Source: an uncultured Flavobacteriaceae bacterium (GTDB lineage: Bacteria > Bacteroidota > Bacteroidia > Flavobacteriales > Flavobacteriaceae). From it: a DNA stretch of 64,000 nt. The stretch spans positions 62,001-126,000 of the forward strand of contig CALFUL010000003.1 of NCBI GenBank assembly GCA_937929935.1, written 5' to 3'. The position numbers and the translations under genes are program-made. Below the pieces are notes generated by a model. It did no database searches, was not told the DNA's origin, and was given only the letters and a program-made list of their open reading frames with translations. Positions 8,977-18,071 of this stretch are shown here, one piece after another; positions within the stretch are counted from its first letter, which is position 1, and each line of letters opens with the position of its first letter.

Positions 8977-11784
8977 ATGGCAAGCATGCGTTTTTTCTGT
9001 TTTACTATTATTTACTTTTTGGCAAGCCATGGTTTTAGCCAAGAAATGCCACCCATTCAAAATTTCACTTCTTTTGATTATGGTGCAGAAACTCAAAATT
9101 GGAGTATAACTCAAGCGCCTAATAAATTTATTTATGTAGCCAACAATCATAGTTTATTACAATATGATGGCGAACGTTGGAAAAAATATGCTTCTCATAA
9201 CGGTACTATAATTCGAGCTGTTCATGCCCATAAGGATGCAATTTATACCGGTTCTTTTATGAATTTTGGTAAATGGGAAACTGATGCCTATGGATCACTT
9301 CAGTATAGGTCATTAACTGAAAAATTATCAAATCCAATTGGAGCTGATGAAGAAATTTGGCAGATTAAAAGCGTAGATAATACAGTACTGTTTCAATCGC
9401 AACAAAAAATTTATGTATTTGATACTTTAGAAGAGCAGTTTCAAATCTTCGAAATTGAAGAAGGAAAAGCCCAAATGTTCGCTATATCGCATAGGGTGTA
9501 TTTTCAAATTAAAGGTAAAGGATTATTTAAAATAACCGTAGAAGGCGCTGTTTTGGTTTCAGAAGATTCAAATTTTAAAGACAATGATGTTCGCGGACTT
9601 TTTGAATATCAAAACAAGGTTTTAGGACTTACCGAAAAGGGTATGTTTTATGATTTAGATGAACAAGGAAACACTTCAAAATGGGCTATCGATAATAGCA
9701 TACTTGAAGGTAAGACCGTGTATTGTAGTACTAAGTTAAAAGATGGAAGTTTTGCCGTAGGAACCATCTCAGATGGCGCTTTTATCATTTCAAAAGAGGG
9801 CAAGTTATTACATCACATAAACACCCAAAACGGAATTTTAAATAATACTGTTCTTTCAATTTTTCAAGATGATGATGAAAATTTATGGCTAGGTCTTGAT
9901 AATGGTATTAGCGTGATTAATTTGAATACTCCATTTTCTGAATTTATTGATAAAGCTGGTAAAATTGGAATGGTTTATACGGCGATTAGTTTCAATAATA
10001 TGTTGTATTTAGGAACCAATCAGGGTCTTTTTTTTAGACCGAAAAAAGAGAATATTCCCTTTAAATTAATTCCCGATACTGAAGGGCAAGTTTGGAACCT
10101 AAGCGTGGTGCATGGCAATTTATTTTGTGGTCATAATGAAGGAACGTTCATCATAAATAATGACCGAGCGAAACGTATTGCTGCTATACCAGGCACCTGG
10201 GATTTTAAAAGTATTCCAAATCATCCAAATTTGATACTTCAAGGAAATTTTTCAGGTCTATATATTCTAGAAAACAATAAGGGGCAATGGCAACTCAGAA
10301 ACAAGATTGAAGATTTTTCTGTTTCAAGTCGTTTTTTCGAATTTCTAGGCAATCAAACAGTGGTAGTAAGTCACGAATATAATGGCGTCTTTACGCTGCA
10401 GCTCGATCAAAATTTTAAAAGAGCCACCATTAAGAATAAACAAGCTAGCTATGGCTACGGCACAAGCCTAGTTAAATTTAATGATGCGGTAAAATATGCA
10501 ACCAATAATGGTCTATTTTCAATTGATTCAGATGCTACGGTTTTTCCGGTAGACTCTGTATTGACGCAAAAAATTTTTAAGGTAGGAAAGTCCAGAAGTA
10601 TTATGATTTCTGATCAGCAAAATGGTAGAATATGGTCTTTTAATGAATCAGGAATCACGTATGCTGAGAAAAATCAATTTAATGCCAATATAGGGGTCAC
10701 ACAAATTGAAACACCTCCCTTTTTCAAGAATAGTATGGGTGTTTTAGGTTTTGAAAATATTAATTTAATTGATGATAACACTTATATAATGGGTGTTAGT
10801 AATGGGTACACGAAACTAAACCTAAACGACCTATCAAAAAATGATTTTGATATTAGTATCAATGCTGTCAAACTAGATTATTTCAACAATCCTTCAAAAC
10901 CTTTAGCACAAAATGAGAAAGGCGAATTTGAAAGTGAAGAGAATAGTATAAGTTTTGAATATGCAGTACCAGATTTTCAAAAGTTCTCTAATGTTAAATA
11001 CCAATATATTCTCAATGGTGCCTATGATGATTGGAGTAGTTGGACGGATGTATCTTCAAAAAGTTTTTCTAATCTGCCCTATGGTAATTATACTTTTGAG
11101 GTTAGATCTAAAATTAACGGCGATATTTCAAAAAATATAGCATCCTATCAATTTGAAATTAAAAAGCCTTGGTATCACACATTCTGGGCATATATAGCCT
11201 ATTTACTGACCGCAATTCTAATAGGATATGTAATCCATAGAGCTAATAAATCTTATTACAAGTCGAAGCAAGAGGCTATTAATCAAGCTAATAAAGAAGA
11301 GAACAAACGAAAAAAAAACAAAGCAAAAAGAAAAATTGTTCAACTGCAAAATGAAAAATTAGCAAATGAAATAGCTTCTAAAAATAGAGAATTGGCAGTA
11401 GCTACCATGAGCATAATTAAGAAGAATGAATTTTTAAGTGCCATCAAAGATCAATTGAAAATCAGCAATGATGATCCTAAAATAAAAGCTGTTATTAAAA
11501 CCATTGACCGTAATATTAATAATTCAGATGATTGGAAATTTTTTGAAGACGCTTTTAATAATGCCGATAAAGATTTTCTAAAGAAGATCAAAAATTTGCA
11601 TCCTGAATTAACTTCAAATGATTTGAAATTAAGTGCCTACCTAAGATTGAATTTATCATCTAAAGAAATTGCACCACTACTTAATATCTCTGTAAAAAGT
11701 GTAGAGGTAAAACGGTATCGACTTCGTAAAAAGATGCAACTTCCTCATGAGAAGGGCCTTGTTGATTACGTGATGGAGTTGTAG
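8977..11784 (+). CDS. Membrane regulator with propeller repeats, Y_Y_Y domain and LuxR-type HTH
   Basis: 935 aa from the ATG at 8977, which has AAAAGAGG just upstream and opens a good signal peptide ending near SHGFSQ; a GTG at 8929 inside clpS is also in frame but would spoil the signal. The large N-terminal part (about 25-645) is a periplasmic sensor built of two-component-regulator-type propeller repeats, seen in strands such as NLWLGLDNGISVIN. A Y_Y_Y domain (about 656-712) and one membrane helix (about 732-755) follow, then a Lys-rich coiled coil and a LuxR-like helix-turn-helix (about 878-925, SSKEIAPLLNISVKSVEVKRYRLRKK). There is no histidine kinase or receiver domain, so signal and DNA binding are in one chain. 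It probably controls the beta-glucan genes that follow. Confidence 0.85.
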   Translation: MASMRFFCFTIIYFLASHGFSQEMPPIQNFTSFDYGAETQNWSITQAPNKFIYVANNHSLLQYDGERWKKYASHNGTIIRAVHAHKDAIYTGSFMNFGKWETDAYGSLQYRSLTEKLSNPIGADEEIWQIKSVDNTVLFQSQQKIYVFDTLEEQFQIFEIEEGKAQMFAISHRVYFQIKGKGLFKITVEGAVLVSEDSNFKDNDVRGLFEYQNKVLGLTEKGMFYDLDEQGNTSKWAIDNSILEGKTVYCSTKLKDGSFAVGTISDGAFIISKEGKLLHHINTQNGILNNTVLSIFQDDDENLWLGLDNGISVINLNTPFSEFIDKAGKIGMVYTAISFNNMLYLGTNQGLFFRPKKENIPFKLIPDTEGQVWNLSVVHGNLFCGHNEGTFIINNDRAKRIAAIPGTWDFKSIPNHPNLILQGNFSGLYILENNKGQWQLRNKIEDFSVSSRFFEFLGNQTVVVSHEYNGVFTLQLDQNFKRATIKNKQASYGYGTSLVKFNDAVKYATNNGLFSIDSDATVFPVDSVLTQKIFKVGKSRSIMISDQQNGRIWSFNESGITYAEKNQFNANIGVTQIETPPFFKNSMGVLGFENINLIDDNTYIMGVSNGYTKLNLNDLSKNDFDISINAVKLDYFNNPSKPLAQNEKGEFESEENSISFEYAVPDFQKFSNVKYQYILNGAYDDWSSWTDVSSKSFSNLPYGNYTFEVRSKINGDISKNIASYQFEIKKPWYHTFWAYIAYLLTAILIGYVIHRANKSYYKSKQEAINQANKEENKRKKNKAKRKIVQLQNEKLANEIASKNRELAVATMSIIKKNEFLSAIKDQLKISNDDPKIKAVIKTIDRNINNSDDWKFFEDAFNNADKDFLKKIKNLHPELTSNDLKLSAYLRLNLSSKEIAPLLNISVKSVEVKRYRLRKKMQLPHEKGLVDYVMEL

Positions 11785-12050
11785 AGCAAACTATCAATTG
11801 ATCTTTTACCACTACATTGCCTATACAAGAGGTGTTTTTATTAGTTTTTCGTGTTTTATTTCAAAATGTTCATATTGCGAACTTGCTTTGTTTATGGGGA
11901 TTAATTTGCGATATTCTTAATAGAACTATTTTTATTTTATCATGTATGTTTTTTGTATAGGTTGTTTTTATGCGTTCCTTATTTCATTATTTTAAATTGA
12001 ACTTCGAAATATTTAATGTTTATTAATTAATCATATAAATCTAGAAAACT

Positions 12051-13985
12051 ATGAAAAAATTTAAATTAGTGATGGTATTGCTCCTCACAATTGCATTTGG
12101 TTGCGAAGATGAGTTTGAAGCACCGACCATTGTCACACCTACCAACCTAACAGCAAGCGCATCAGCTTCTGTTGATGGGGTAGTTAATTTTACTGCTTCT
12201 GCAGATAACGCTAATTATTATCATTTTGATTTTGGTGATGGAACATCAGGTTTAACTTCTACTGGATCAATTTCTAAAGAATATACTGAGATAGGTGATA
12301 ATACCTATACAGTTGTTGTTACCGCAGGTAGTGGAGAATCAAAAATAATATCTGAAACCTTATCAGTTGCAGTTTCAATTGCTTTTTCAGACCCTGTTAC
12401 AGTAGCTGCTCTTACAAGTGGCAGTTCAAAAACTTGGTACTTAGCAGCTTCAGAAGCTGGTCATTTAGGTGTGGGTCCGGCAAGAGAAGGTATTGATGGT
12501 GATTGGTGGTTTCCTAAATGGTATGCCGCTACAGCTTTTGAAAAATGTAATACTGAAGATTCAGATTGCTTGTGTGATGATGAGTTGACTTTCACAACCG
12601 ATGGTAACGGCGGTTTAACATATGTACTAAATAATCAAGGTCAAACTTATTTTAATGCTGCGCACAAAGATGTTGTAGGTGGCGCTGAAGAAGGTGATTT
12701 CTGTTATGATTTTGATACAACAGGTGAGAAAACAGTTGTTTTATCAGATGTTGAAGGTAATGTTCCAGAAGAAGAAACCACAGGAATTCAAATGGATTTT
12801 TCTGATGGTGGCTTCATGGGCTACTATGTTGGATCTTCAACCTATGAAATACTTGCCTTAACTGATGATTTCTTATATGTAAGAACATATGATACAATGA
12901 ATGCTGATTTAGCATGGTATCATAAATTTGCTTCTACTCCGGCAACACCACCAGTAGTTACTGATGGTGAGCCTGCTGAAGCAGCAGCTGCACCAACTGC
13001 TGATGCTGCTAATGTAATCTCAATGTTTAGTAACGCCTACACTGATGTTGCTGTTGATACTTGGAGAACTGATTGGTCAGCTGGTAACTTAGAAGATGTA
13101 ATGATTGCTGGTGAGGATGTTAAAAAGTATAGTGCTTTAAACTTTGTAGGTATCGAGACAGTATCAAGTCAGATTGATGCAACTATGATGACTAATTTTC
13201 ATGCTGATATTTGGACAGCAGATGCTACTGAATTCAGAATCAAATTAGTTGATTTTGGTCCTGATGGTGCTTTTGACGGAGGTGATGATACTGAACATGA
13301 AATTGTTATTGACGCACCTGCTCAAAATGAATGGGTTAGTTTGAATATTCCATTAGCTGATTTTACAGGTTTAACAACAAAGGCAAATATTTCACAGTTG
13401 ATTTTATCTGGAAATCCTTCAGGAGCGTTCACGGTATTTGTTGATAATGTGTATTTTAGTATGGAAGGAACCACTGGTGGTGGCACTAATCCTACTACGG
13501 CTGCGCCAGCACCAACACTTGACGCGGCTAACGTTATTTCTTTGTTCAGTAACGCTTACACTGATGTCGCCGTTGATACGTGGAGAACAGAGTGGTCAAA
13601 CGCTACTTTTGAAGATGTTATGGTAGCTGGTGATGATGTTAAGAAATACAGTGATTTAAACTTTGTGGGTATTGAAACTGTTTCAAGTCAGATTGATGCA
13701 ACAAGTATGACGCATTTTCATACTGATATTTGGACAGCGGGTGCTACTGAATTTAGAATCAAACTAGTTGATTTTGGTCCTGATGGTTCATTTGACGGTG
13801 GTGATGATGTAGAGCATGAAGTTGTTATTGCTAATCCGAATCAATCAGAATGGGTTAGTCTTGATATTCCTTTAGCTGATTTTACAGGTTTAACCAATAC
13901 GGCGAATATTGCGCAATTGATTTACTCTGGAAATCCGTCAGGAGCGTTTACAGTTTATGTTGATAATGTTTATTTTCATAACTAG
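12051..13985 (+). CDS. PKD-domain surface lipoprotein with duplicated binding-type modules
   Basis: 644 aa. Lipobox ending in Cys18 (AFGC), so it is anchored to a membrane, probably exposed on the surface. A PKD domain spans about 30-108 (YHFDFGDGTSG). Residues 112-293 form a module shared almost line by line with the next protein (GHLGVGPAREGIDG, CDDELTFTTDGNG). Two near-identical modules of about 157 residues follow (314-470 and 485-644), rich in Asp and aromatic residues and ending in FVDNVYF / YVDNVYF, with the look of jelly-roll carbohydrate-binding domains. No catalytic motif is seen. The context of two GH16 enzymes suggests a glycan-binding partner for beta-1,3-glucan; that is inference. 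Confidence 0.8.
   Translation: MKKFKLVMVLLLTIAFGCEDEFEAPTIVTPTNLTASASASVDGVVNFTASADNANYYHFDFGDGTSGLTSTGSISKEYTEIGDNTYTVVVTAGSGESKIISETLSVAVSIAFSDPVTVAALTSGSSKTWYLAASEAGHLGVGPAREGIDGDWWFPKWYAATAFEKCNTEDSDCLCDDELTFTTDGNGGLTYVLNNQGQTYFNAAHKDVVGGAEEGDFCYDFDTTGEKTVVLSDVEGNVPEEETTGIQMDFSDGGFMGYYVGSSTYEILALTDDFLYVRTYDTMNADLAWYHKFASTPATPPVVTDGEPAEAAAAPTADAANVISMFSNAYTDVAVDTWRTDWSAGNLEDVMIAGEDVKKYSALNFVGIETVSSQIDATMMTNFHADIWTADATEFRIKLVDFGPDGAFDGGDDTEHEIVIDAPAQNEWVSLNIPLADFTGLTTKANISQLILSGNPSGAFTVFVDNVYFSMEGTTGGGTNPTTAAPAPTLDAANVISLFSNAYTDVAVDTWRTEWSNATFEDVMVAGDDVKKYSDLNFVGIETVSSQIDATSMTHFHTDIWTAGATEFRIKLVDFGPDGSFDGGDDVEHEVVIANPNQSEWVSLDIPLADFTGLTNTANIAQLIYSGNPSGAFTVYVDNVYFHN
12990..13982 (+). repeat. 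Tandem duplication of a ~157-residue module inside the PKD lipoprotein gene
   Basis: Two copies, 12990-13460 and 13503-13982, separated by a short Gly/Thr/Pro linker. They share long identical protein runs, for example FSNAYTDVAVDTWRT, FVGIETVSSQIDAT, FRIKLVDFGPDG and ADFTGLT. The DNA differs at many third positions, so the duplication is not very recent or has been under codon-level drift. Tandem binding modules usually raise avidity. Confidence 0.9.
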
Positions 13986-14013
13986 GCACTAGTGCTTGAA
14001 AAGAAATTTGTTT

Positions 14014-14042
14014 AAGAGGGTTTGTTTAAGCCCTCTTATTCA
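14014..14042 (+). terminator. Probable intrinsic terminator or attenuator
   Basis: AAGAGGG (14014-14020) pairs with CCCTCTT (14031-14037), followed by a T-rich stretch. It lies 28 bp after the PKD lipoprotein stop and 38 bp before the GH16 start, so it may lower expression of the enzyme relative to the binding protein. Confidence 0.55.
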
Positions 14043-14079
14043 TTTTGATATGATTAAAGAAAGTTAAAAAAGAAAAATT

Positions 14080-16185
14080 ATGAAAAGCATAAAATTATTA
14101 ATCATTGCAATACTTACACTTGTGGTTAGTTGTGATGATAAAGAAGTTGAGGCACCAACATTGGTAGCACCTTCTAATCTTAATGTATCTGTTCAAAATC
14201 AAGGAGATGGTATTGTAAATTTCACAGCTTCAGCTGACAATGCTAATTCTTATCATTATGATTTTGGCGATGGTACTTCAGGTTTATCATCAACGGGGAC
14301 CATTTCAAAGACTTATGATATGATTGGCGACAATACGTACGCTGTTGTAGTTACAGCAGGAAACGGTTCAGCTGGTTCAATCTCAGAAACGGTTCAAGTT
14401 TCTGTTTCTTTAGGGTTTTCTGACCCAGAAACGGTAGCACTTTTAACAGGTGGCACTTCTAAAACTTGGTTTGTAGCTACAGCTCAACAAGGTCACTTAG
14501 GTGTTGGCCCTGCTCGTGAAGGAATTGACGGTGAGTGGTGGTTTCCAAAATGGTTTTCAGCTCAGGCTTTTGAAAAATGTAATGAAGAAATTTCAGACTG
14601 CTTTTGTGATGATGAATTGACATTCACAACTGATGGTAATGGTTCCATTTCATATGTTTTAAACAATAATGGTTCTACTTTTTTCAACGCATCGCATTTA
14701 GCCGCTGCTGGTGGTACAGGAGATGAAGATGCTTGTTTTGAGTTTGATACTACAGGTAGTAAAGCAGTTGTATTATCAATGGTATCTGGTAATGTGCCTG
14801 ATGGTGAAACAACCGGAATTCAGATGGATATCGCAGATGACGGCTTTATGACGTATTATGTAGGGTCATCTACTTATGAAATATTATCGCTTTCAGATAA
14901 CTTACTCTACGTAAGAACATATGATTCAGAAAATGCTGATTTAGCTTGGTATTTAAAATTTTCGGCTGAATCAAATTCAGGAGGAGGTGATGAAAGTTTA
15001 GTGACTCAATTTGATAATTTAATTTGGTCAGATGAATTTGATGTTGATGGTGCTCCTAACCCTGCAAACTGGACCTATGACCTAGGTGCTGGTGGCTGGG
15101 GTAATGGTGAAGCTCAAGAGTACACCAACAACCCAGAGAATGTTAAAGTTGAAGATGGCTTGTTAAAAATTACTGCCATAGGTAACGGTAATTCTGGTAA
15201 TGTTCTTCATTATTATGATGACGTAACCTTAATTGATGCTGCTGGTTCAGTTTCTATTCAAGATTTTGAGGCTACGCCACCTACATTTGTTGGTTTTGGT
15301 GGTACTGATACCTCAGTAATAGATAACCCTGATGCTTCAGGTGAAAATACTTCAACTAAAGTAGCGAAGTCTGTGAAACCAGTAGGTGCAGAAGTCTGGG
15401 CAGGTTCATTTTTTGATTTAACTGCGCCACTTGATTTGGCAAATTCTTCAAGTATCAGTATTAAAACCTGGTCTCCAGAAGTTGGAGCGGTAGTTCGACT
15501 AAAGATTGAAGATCAAGCTGACAATACTAAATTCATTGAGATTGATGCCAATACAACGGTAGCACAAGCGTGGGAAACATTAACGTTTGACCTTAGTGCT
15601 GCAGCTCCGGCTGTAGAAGCAACCTTTACTTATAATAGATTAGTTCTATTCTTTGATTTCGGAGTAAGTCCGGCTGGAGATTCAGCCTATACTTCAGCAC
15701 GAATCAAGTCTGAAAATTTATTTGAGTTTACGTATGGTCGTGTTGAAATAAGAGCAAAACTGCCAACTGCAGGGGGTACATGGCCAGCATTATGGACATT
15801 GGGTGCAAACTTTGATGAAGTAGGATGGCCAACATCTGGTGAAATGGATATTATGGAACACGTAGGTAATAACCCTAATGTTATTTCAAGCGCATTACAT
15901 TATCCTAATAATTTTGGTGGCACAGCCGTTACAAATTCAACCGCTGTACCTACGGCTACAACTGAATTTCATAATTATACAATTGAATGGTCAGCTGATA
16001 GTATTAAATTTGTTGTTGATGATGAACTGATTCATACCAACTTTACCAATGGTTCAGAAACACCATTTAACGCTGATTTCTTTTTTATCATGAATATTGC
16101 CATGGGTGGTACATTAGGTGGTTCAATTGATGAAGCATTTACTCAAGATACAATGGAAGTTGATTATATCAGAGTATATCAATAA
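14080..16185 (+). CDS. GH16 beta-glucanase lipoprotein with PKD domain and an inserted module
   Basis: 701 aa. Lipobox at Cys18 (VVSC). PKD domain (about 28-108), then a module shared with the upstream lipoprotein (114-296), then a GH16 laminarinase-type domain from about 308 to the end. Catalytic motif GEMDIMEHVG gives nucleophile Glu588, assisting Asp590 and acid/base Glu593. Between the first strands (ending near 368, GLLKITAIG) and the usual next strand (YTSARI, 537-542) lies an extra segment of about 165 residues with the character of a carbohydrate-binding jelly roll (for example IKTWSPEVGAVVRLKIEDQ). In ordinary GH16 enzymes these strands are nearly adjacent. Likely role: surface endo-hydrolysis of beta-1,3-glucan (laminarin). 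Confidence 0.9.
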   Translation: MKSIKLLIIAILTLVVSCDDKEVEAPTLVAPSNLNVSVQNQGDGIVNFTASADNANSYHYDFGDGTSGLSSTGTISKTYDMIGDNTYAVVVTAGNGSAGSISETVQVSVSLGFSDPETVALLTGGTSKTWFVATAQQGHLGVGPAREGIDGEWWFPKWFSAQAFEKCNEEISDCFCDDELTFTTDGNGSISYVLNNNGSTFFNASHLAAAGGTGDEDACFEFDTTGSKAVVLSMVSGNVPDGETTGIQMDIADDGFMTYYVGSSTYEILSLSDNLLYVRTYDSENADLAWYLKFSAESNSGGGDESLVTQFDNLIWSDEFDVDGAPNPANWTYDLGAGGWGNGEAQEYTNNPENVKVEDGLLKITAIGNGNSGNVLHYYDDVTLIDAAGSVSIQDFEATPPTFVGFGGTDTSVIDNPDASGENTSTKVAKSVKPVGAEVWAGSFFDLTAPLDLANSSSISIKTWSPEVGAVVRLKIEDQADNTKFIEIDANTTVAQAWETLTFDLSAAAPAVEATFTYNRLVLFFDFGVSPAGDSAYTSARIKSENLFEFTYGRVEIRAKLPTAGGTWPALWTLGANFDEVGWPTSGEMDIMEHVGNNPNVISSALHYPNNFGGTAVTNSTAVPTATTEFHNYTIEWSADSIKFVVDDELIHTNFTNGSETPFNADFFFIMNIAMGGTLGGSIDEAFTQDTMEVDYIRVYQ

Positions 16186-16198
16186 ACAGTATTAACAC

Positions 16199-16241
16199 TA
16201 AAAGGGTCAATGAAGATAACTCTTTATTGACCTTTTTTTTA
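16199..16241 (+). terminator. Intrinsic terminator after the large GH16 gene
   Basis: AAAAGGGTCAAT (about 16199-16211) pairs with ATTGACCTTTT (about 16226-16236) with one bulge, and is followed by a run of T. It is the best classical Rho-independent terminator in this block. Confidence 0.75.
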
Positions 16242-16292
16242 TACCATATTTAAAATAAGAAATACTGATTAATTTAGTGTTCATAACTAACT

Positions 16293-17051
16293 ATGAAAGT
16301 GATAACCTTTCTTTTATTGGCTTTAAGTTTTTTGTCTTGCTCAAATGAAGAGACTTTAATTTGGTCTGATGAATTTGACCAGAAGGAGCTAAATGGCGAA
16401 TTCTGGAATTATGAATTAGGTGATGGGTGTCCTGATTTATGCGGATGGGGTAATAATGAACCACAAATTTATACTAAGAAAAACCATACATTTAAAGACG
16501 GCTTTCTTCATATTGCTATAAAAAAAGAAGATAGCAGCTATACTTCAACACGTATTACAACTGAAAAAAAGTTTGAGTTTCAGTACGGCATGGTTGAAGC
16601 GAGAGCGAAACTACCTGTATGCAAAGGAATATGGCCTGCCATTTGGATGCTCGGTTCAAACCATCGAGAGGTTGGTTGGCCCTTATGTGGCGAGATTGAT
16701 ATTTTAGAATACGTAGGTCGCGAACCACATAAAATATTTAATTCATTACATACTCAAGATAGTCATGGTAATACAATCAATACCAAGAAGACCTTTGTTG
16801 AAAATATAGAAGAAGGCTTTCATACGTATGTGGTTGATTGGTCGCCAAAAAAGATTGATTTTTTGGTAGATGATAAACTGCTATATTCTTTTAACCCTGA
16901 GGAAAGAACGGAAGAAGTTTGGCCATTTGACCAGCCTTTTTATCTGATTTTAAACAGTGCTATAGGCGGAAATTTTGGCGGTCACGAAATCGACGATTCC
17001 GTGTTACCTCAAGAATTTATTATTGATTATATACGGGTGTATAAAAATTAA
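16293..17051 (+). CDS. GH16 beta-glucanase lipoprotein, compact form
   Basis: 252 aa. Lipobox at Cys16 (LSC). The rest is a single GH16 domain with GEIDILEYVG giving nucleophile Glu134, Asp136 and acid/base Glu139; WSDEF (24-28), GWGNNE (51-56) and the C-terminal FIIDYIRVYKN strand are standard. An extra Cys46/Cys50 pair near the glycone side could form a disulfide. It is a lipidated laminarinase-type enzyme, probably acting on the oligosaccharides made by the larger GH16 upstream. It has its own leader after the terminator at 16199-16241. Its 3' end overlaps the end of the convergent YeeE-type gene by 4 bp. Confidence 0.92.
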   Translation: MKVITFLLLALSFLSCSNEETLIWSDEFDQKELNGEFWNYELGDGCPDLCGWGNNEPQIYTKKNHTFKDGFLHIAIKKEDSSYTSTRITTEKKFEFQYGMVEARAKLPVCKGIWPAIWMLGSNHREVGWPLCGEIDILEYVGREPHKIFNSLHTQDSHGNTINTKKTFVENIEEGFHTYVVDWSPKKIDFLVDDKLLYSFNPEERTEEVWPFDQPFYLILNSAIGGNFGGHEIDDSVLPQEFIIDYIRVYKN

Positions 17052-17461
17052 TGGGGTAACTTATCTCTAAGTAATCCGTATACGAAGGTTCCTAGAATAG
17101 CGAAGGCAATAACAATGATAATGCTATACGCTCCTGTACCTAGCAGTATATACATGGGTCCGGGGCATGCGCCAGCTAAAGCCCAACCGAGGCCAAAAAT
17201 TGTACCTCCTAAAATATATCTAGTAAAACTTTTTTCTTTAGCAGCCAAAGTAATTTGGCTTCCTTCAATGTTCTTTACCTTGAATTTTTTAAATATCCAT
17301 ATAAATAAAACACCTAAACCAACTGCGGATCCAATGATGCCATACATGTGAAAAGATTGAAACTTGAACATTTCAAAAATACGATACCAAGAAACCGCCT
17401 CAGATTTAACCAAAACTATTCCGAAGAAAATACCAACCAAAAGAAACTTTAAGAACTTCAT
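17048..17461 (-). CDS. YeeE/YedE-type membrane protein, DUF6691 half
   Basis: 137 aa with four hydrophobic segments (about 3-20, 38-57, 85-108 and 112-132) and the signature GACPGPMYILLG (about 102-113). Such short proteins pair with the 187-aa partner upstream; together they make the eight-plus helices of one YeeE/YedE unit. Members of this superfamily transport sulfur compounds such as thiosulfate, using conserved cysteines in the membrane; the substrate here is not proven. It starts 4 bp after its partner's stop, so they are one operon. Confidence 0.82.
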   Translation of the reverse strand: MKFLKFLLVGIFFGIVLVKSEAVSWYRIFEMFKFQSFHMYGIIGSAVGLGVLFIWIFKKFKVKNIEGSQITLAAKEKSFTRYILGGTIFGLGWALAGACPGPMYILLGTGAYSIIIVIAFAILGTFVYGLLRDKLPH

Positions 17462-17465
17462 ATTT

Positions 17466-18029
17466 TTAAAATAAGATTGGAAAAATTAAATGTGTCATTA
17501 TTAGGCCGCCTATAAAAAATCCGACAACCGCAATAAGTGAGGGTAGTTGTAAATTACTTAAACCCGTAATGGCATGACCTGAGGTGCATCCGCCAGCATA
17601 GCGAGTGCCAAAACCAACTAAAAAGCCTGCGATGGCTAGCAATGACATTCCTTTTAAACTTAAAACCGCATCCCAATTATAAATTTCTGCTGGCAACAGT
17701 GCTTCACCCACATTTTGAAATCCATATGCATTTAAATCAGAAATAGTTTCTGGGCTGAGCGCAATGGCAGATCCATTTGATAAAAATTGAACGGCAATAA
17801 AGCCTCCTAGTATCGCCCCTAAAACAACAGTAAGGTTCCACTTTTGGGCTTTCCAATCAAACCTAAAGAAATTAGCGTATTTTCCGGCACCACCTATAGA
17901 GCAAAGGGTTCTGAGGTTTGATGACATGCCAAAGGTTTTTCCAAAGAAAACCAAAGTTGCCATAATGATAGCAATTAAAGGGCCTGAAACATACCAAGGC
18001 CAAGGTTGTAAGATAATATCCATGTACAC
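17466..18029 (-). CDS. YeeE/YedE family membrane protein
   Basis: 187 aa, with about five membrane helices. The motif GGCTSGHAITGLSNLQLPSL (about 146-165) contains the conserved cysteine and the SGH turn that define this family. It is the first gene of a two-gene unit with the DUF6691 protein downstream. Likely role: inner-membrane uptake of a reduced sulfur species. No rhodanese or beta-lactamase-like sulfur dioxygenase lies next to it, so the pathway cannot be completed from this window. Confidence 0.83.
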   Translation of the reverse strand: MYMDIILQPWPWYVSGPLIAIIMATLVFFGKTFGMSSNLRTLCSIGGAGKYANFFRFDWKAQKWNLTVVLGAILGGFIAVQFLSNGSAIALSPETISDLNAYGFQNVGEALLPAEIYNWDAVLSLKGMSLLAIAGFLVGFGTRYAGGCTSGHAITGLSNLQLPSLIAVVGFFIGGLIMTHLIFPILF

Positions 18030-18071
18030 CTATTATTAGCTAGTGCAAAGCTATTTAAAAAAAACTTACAA

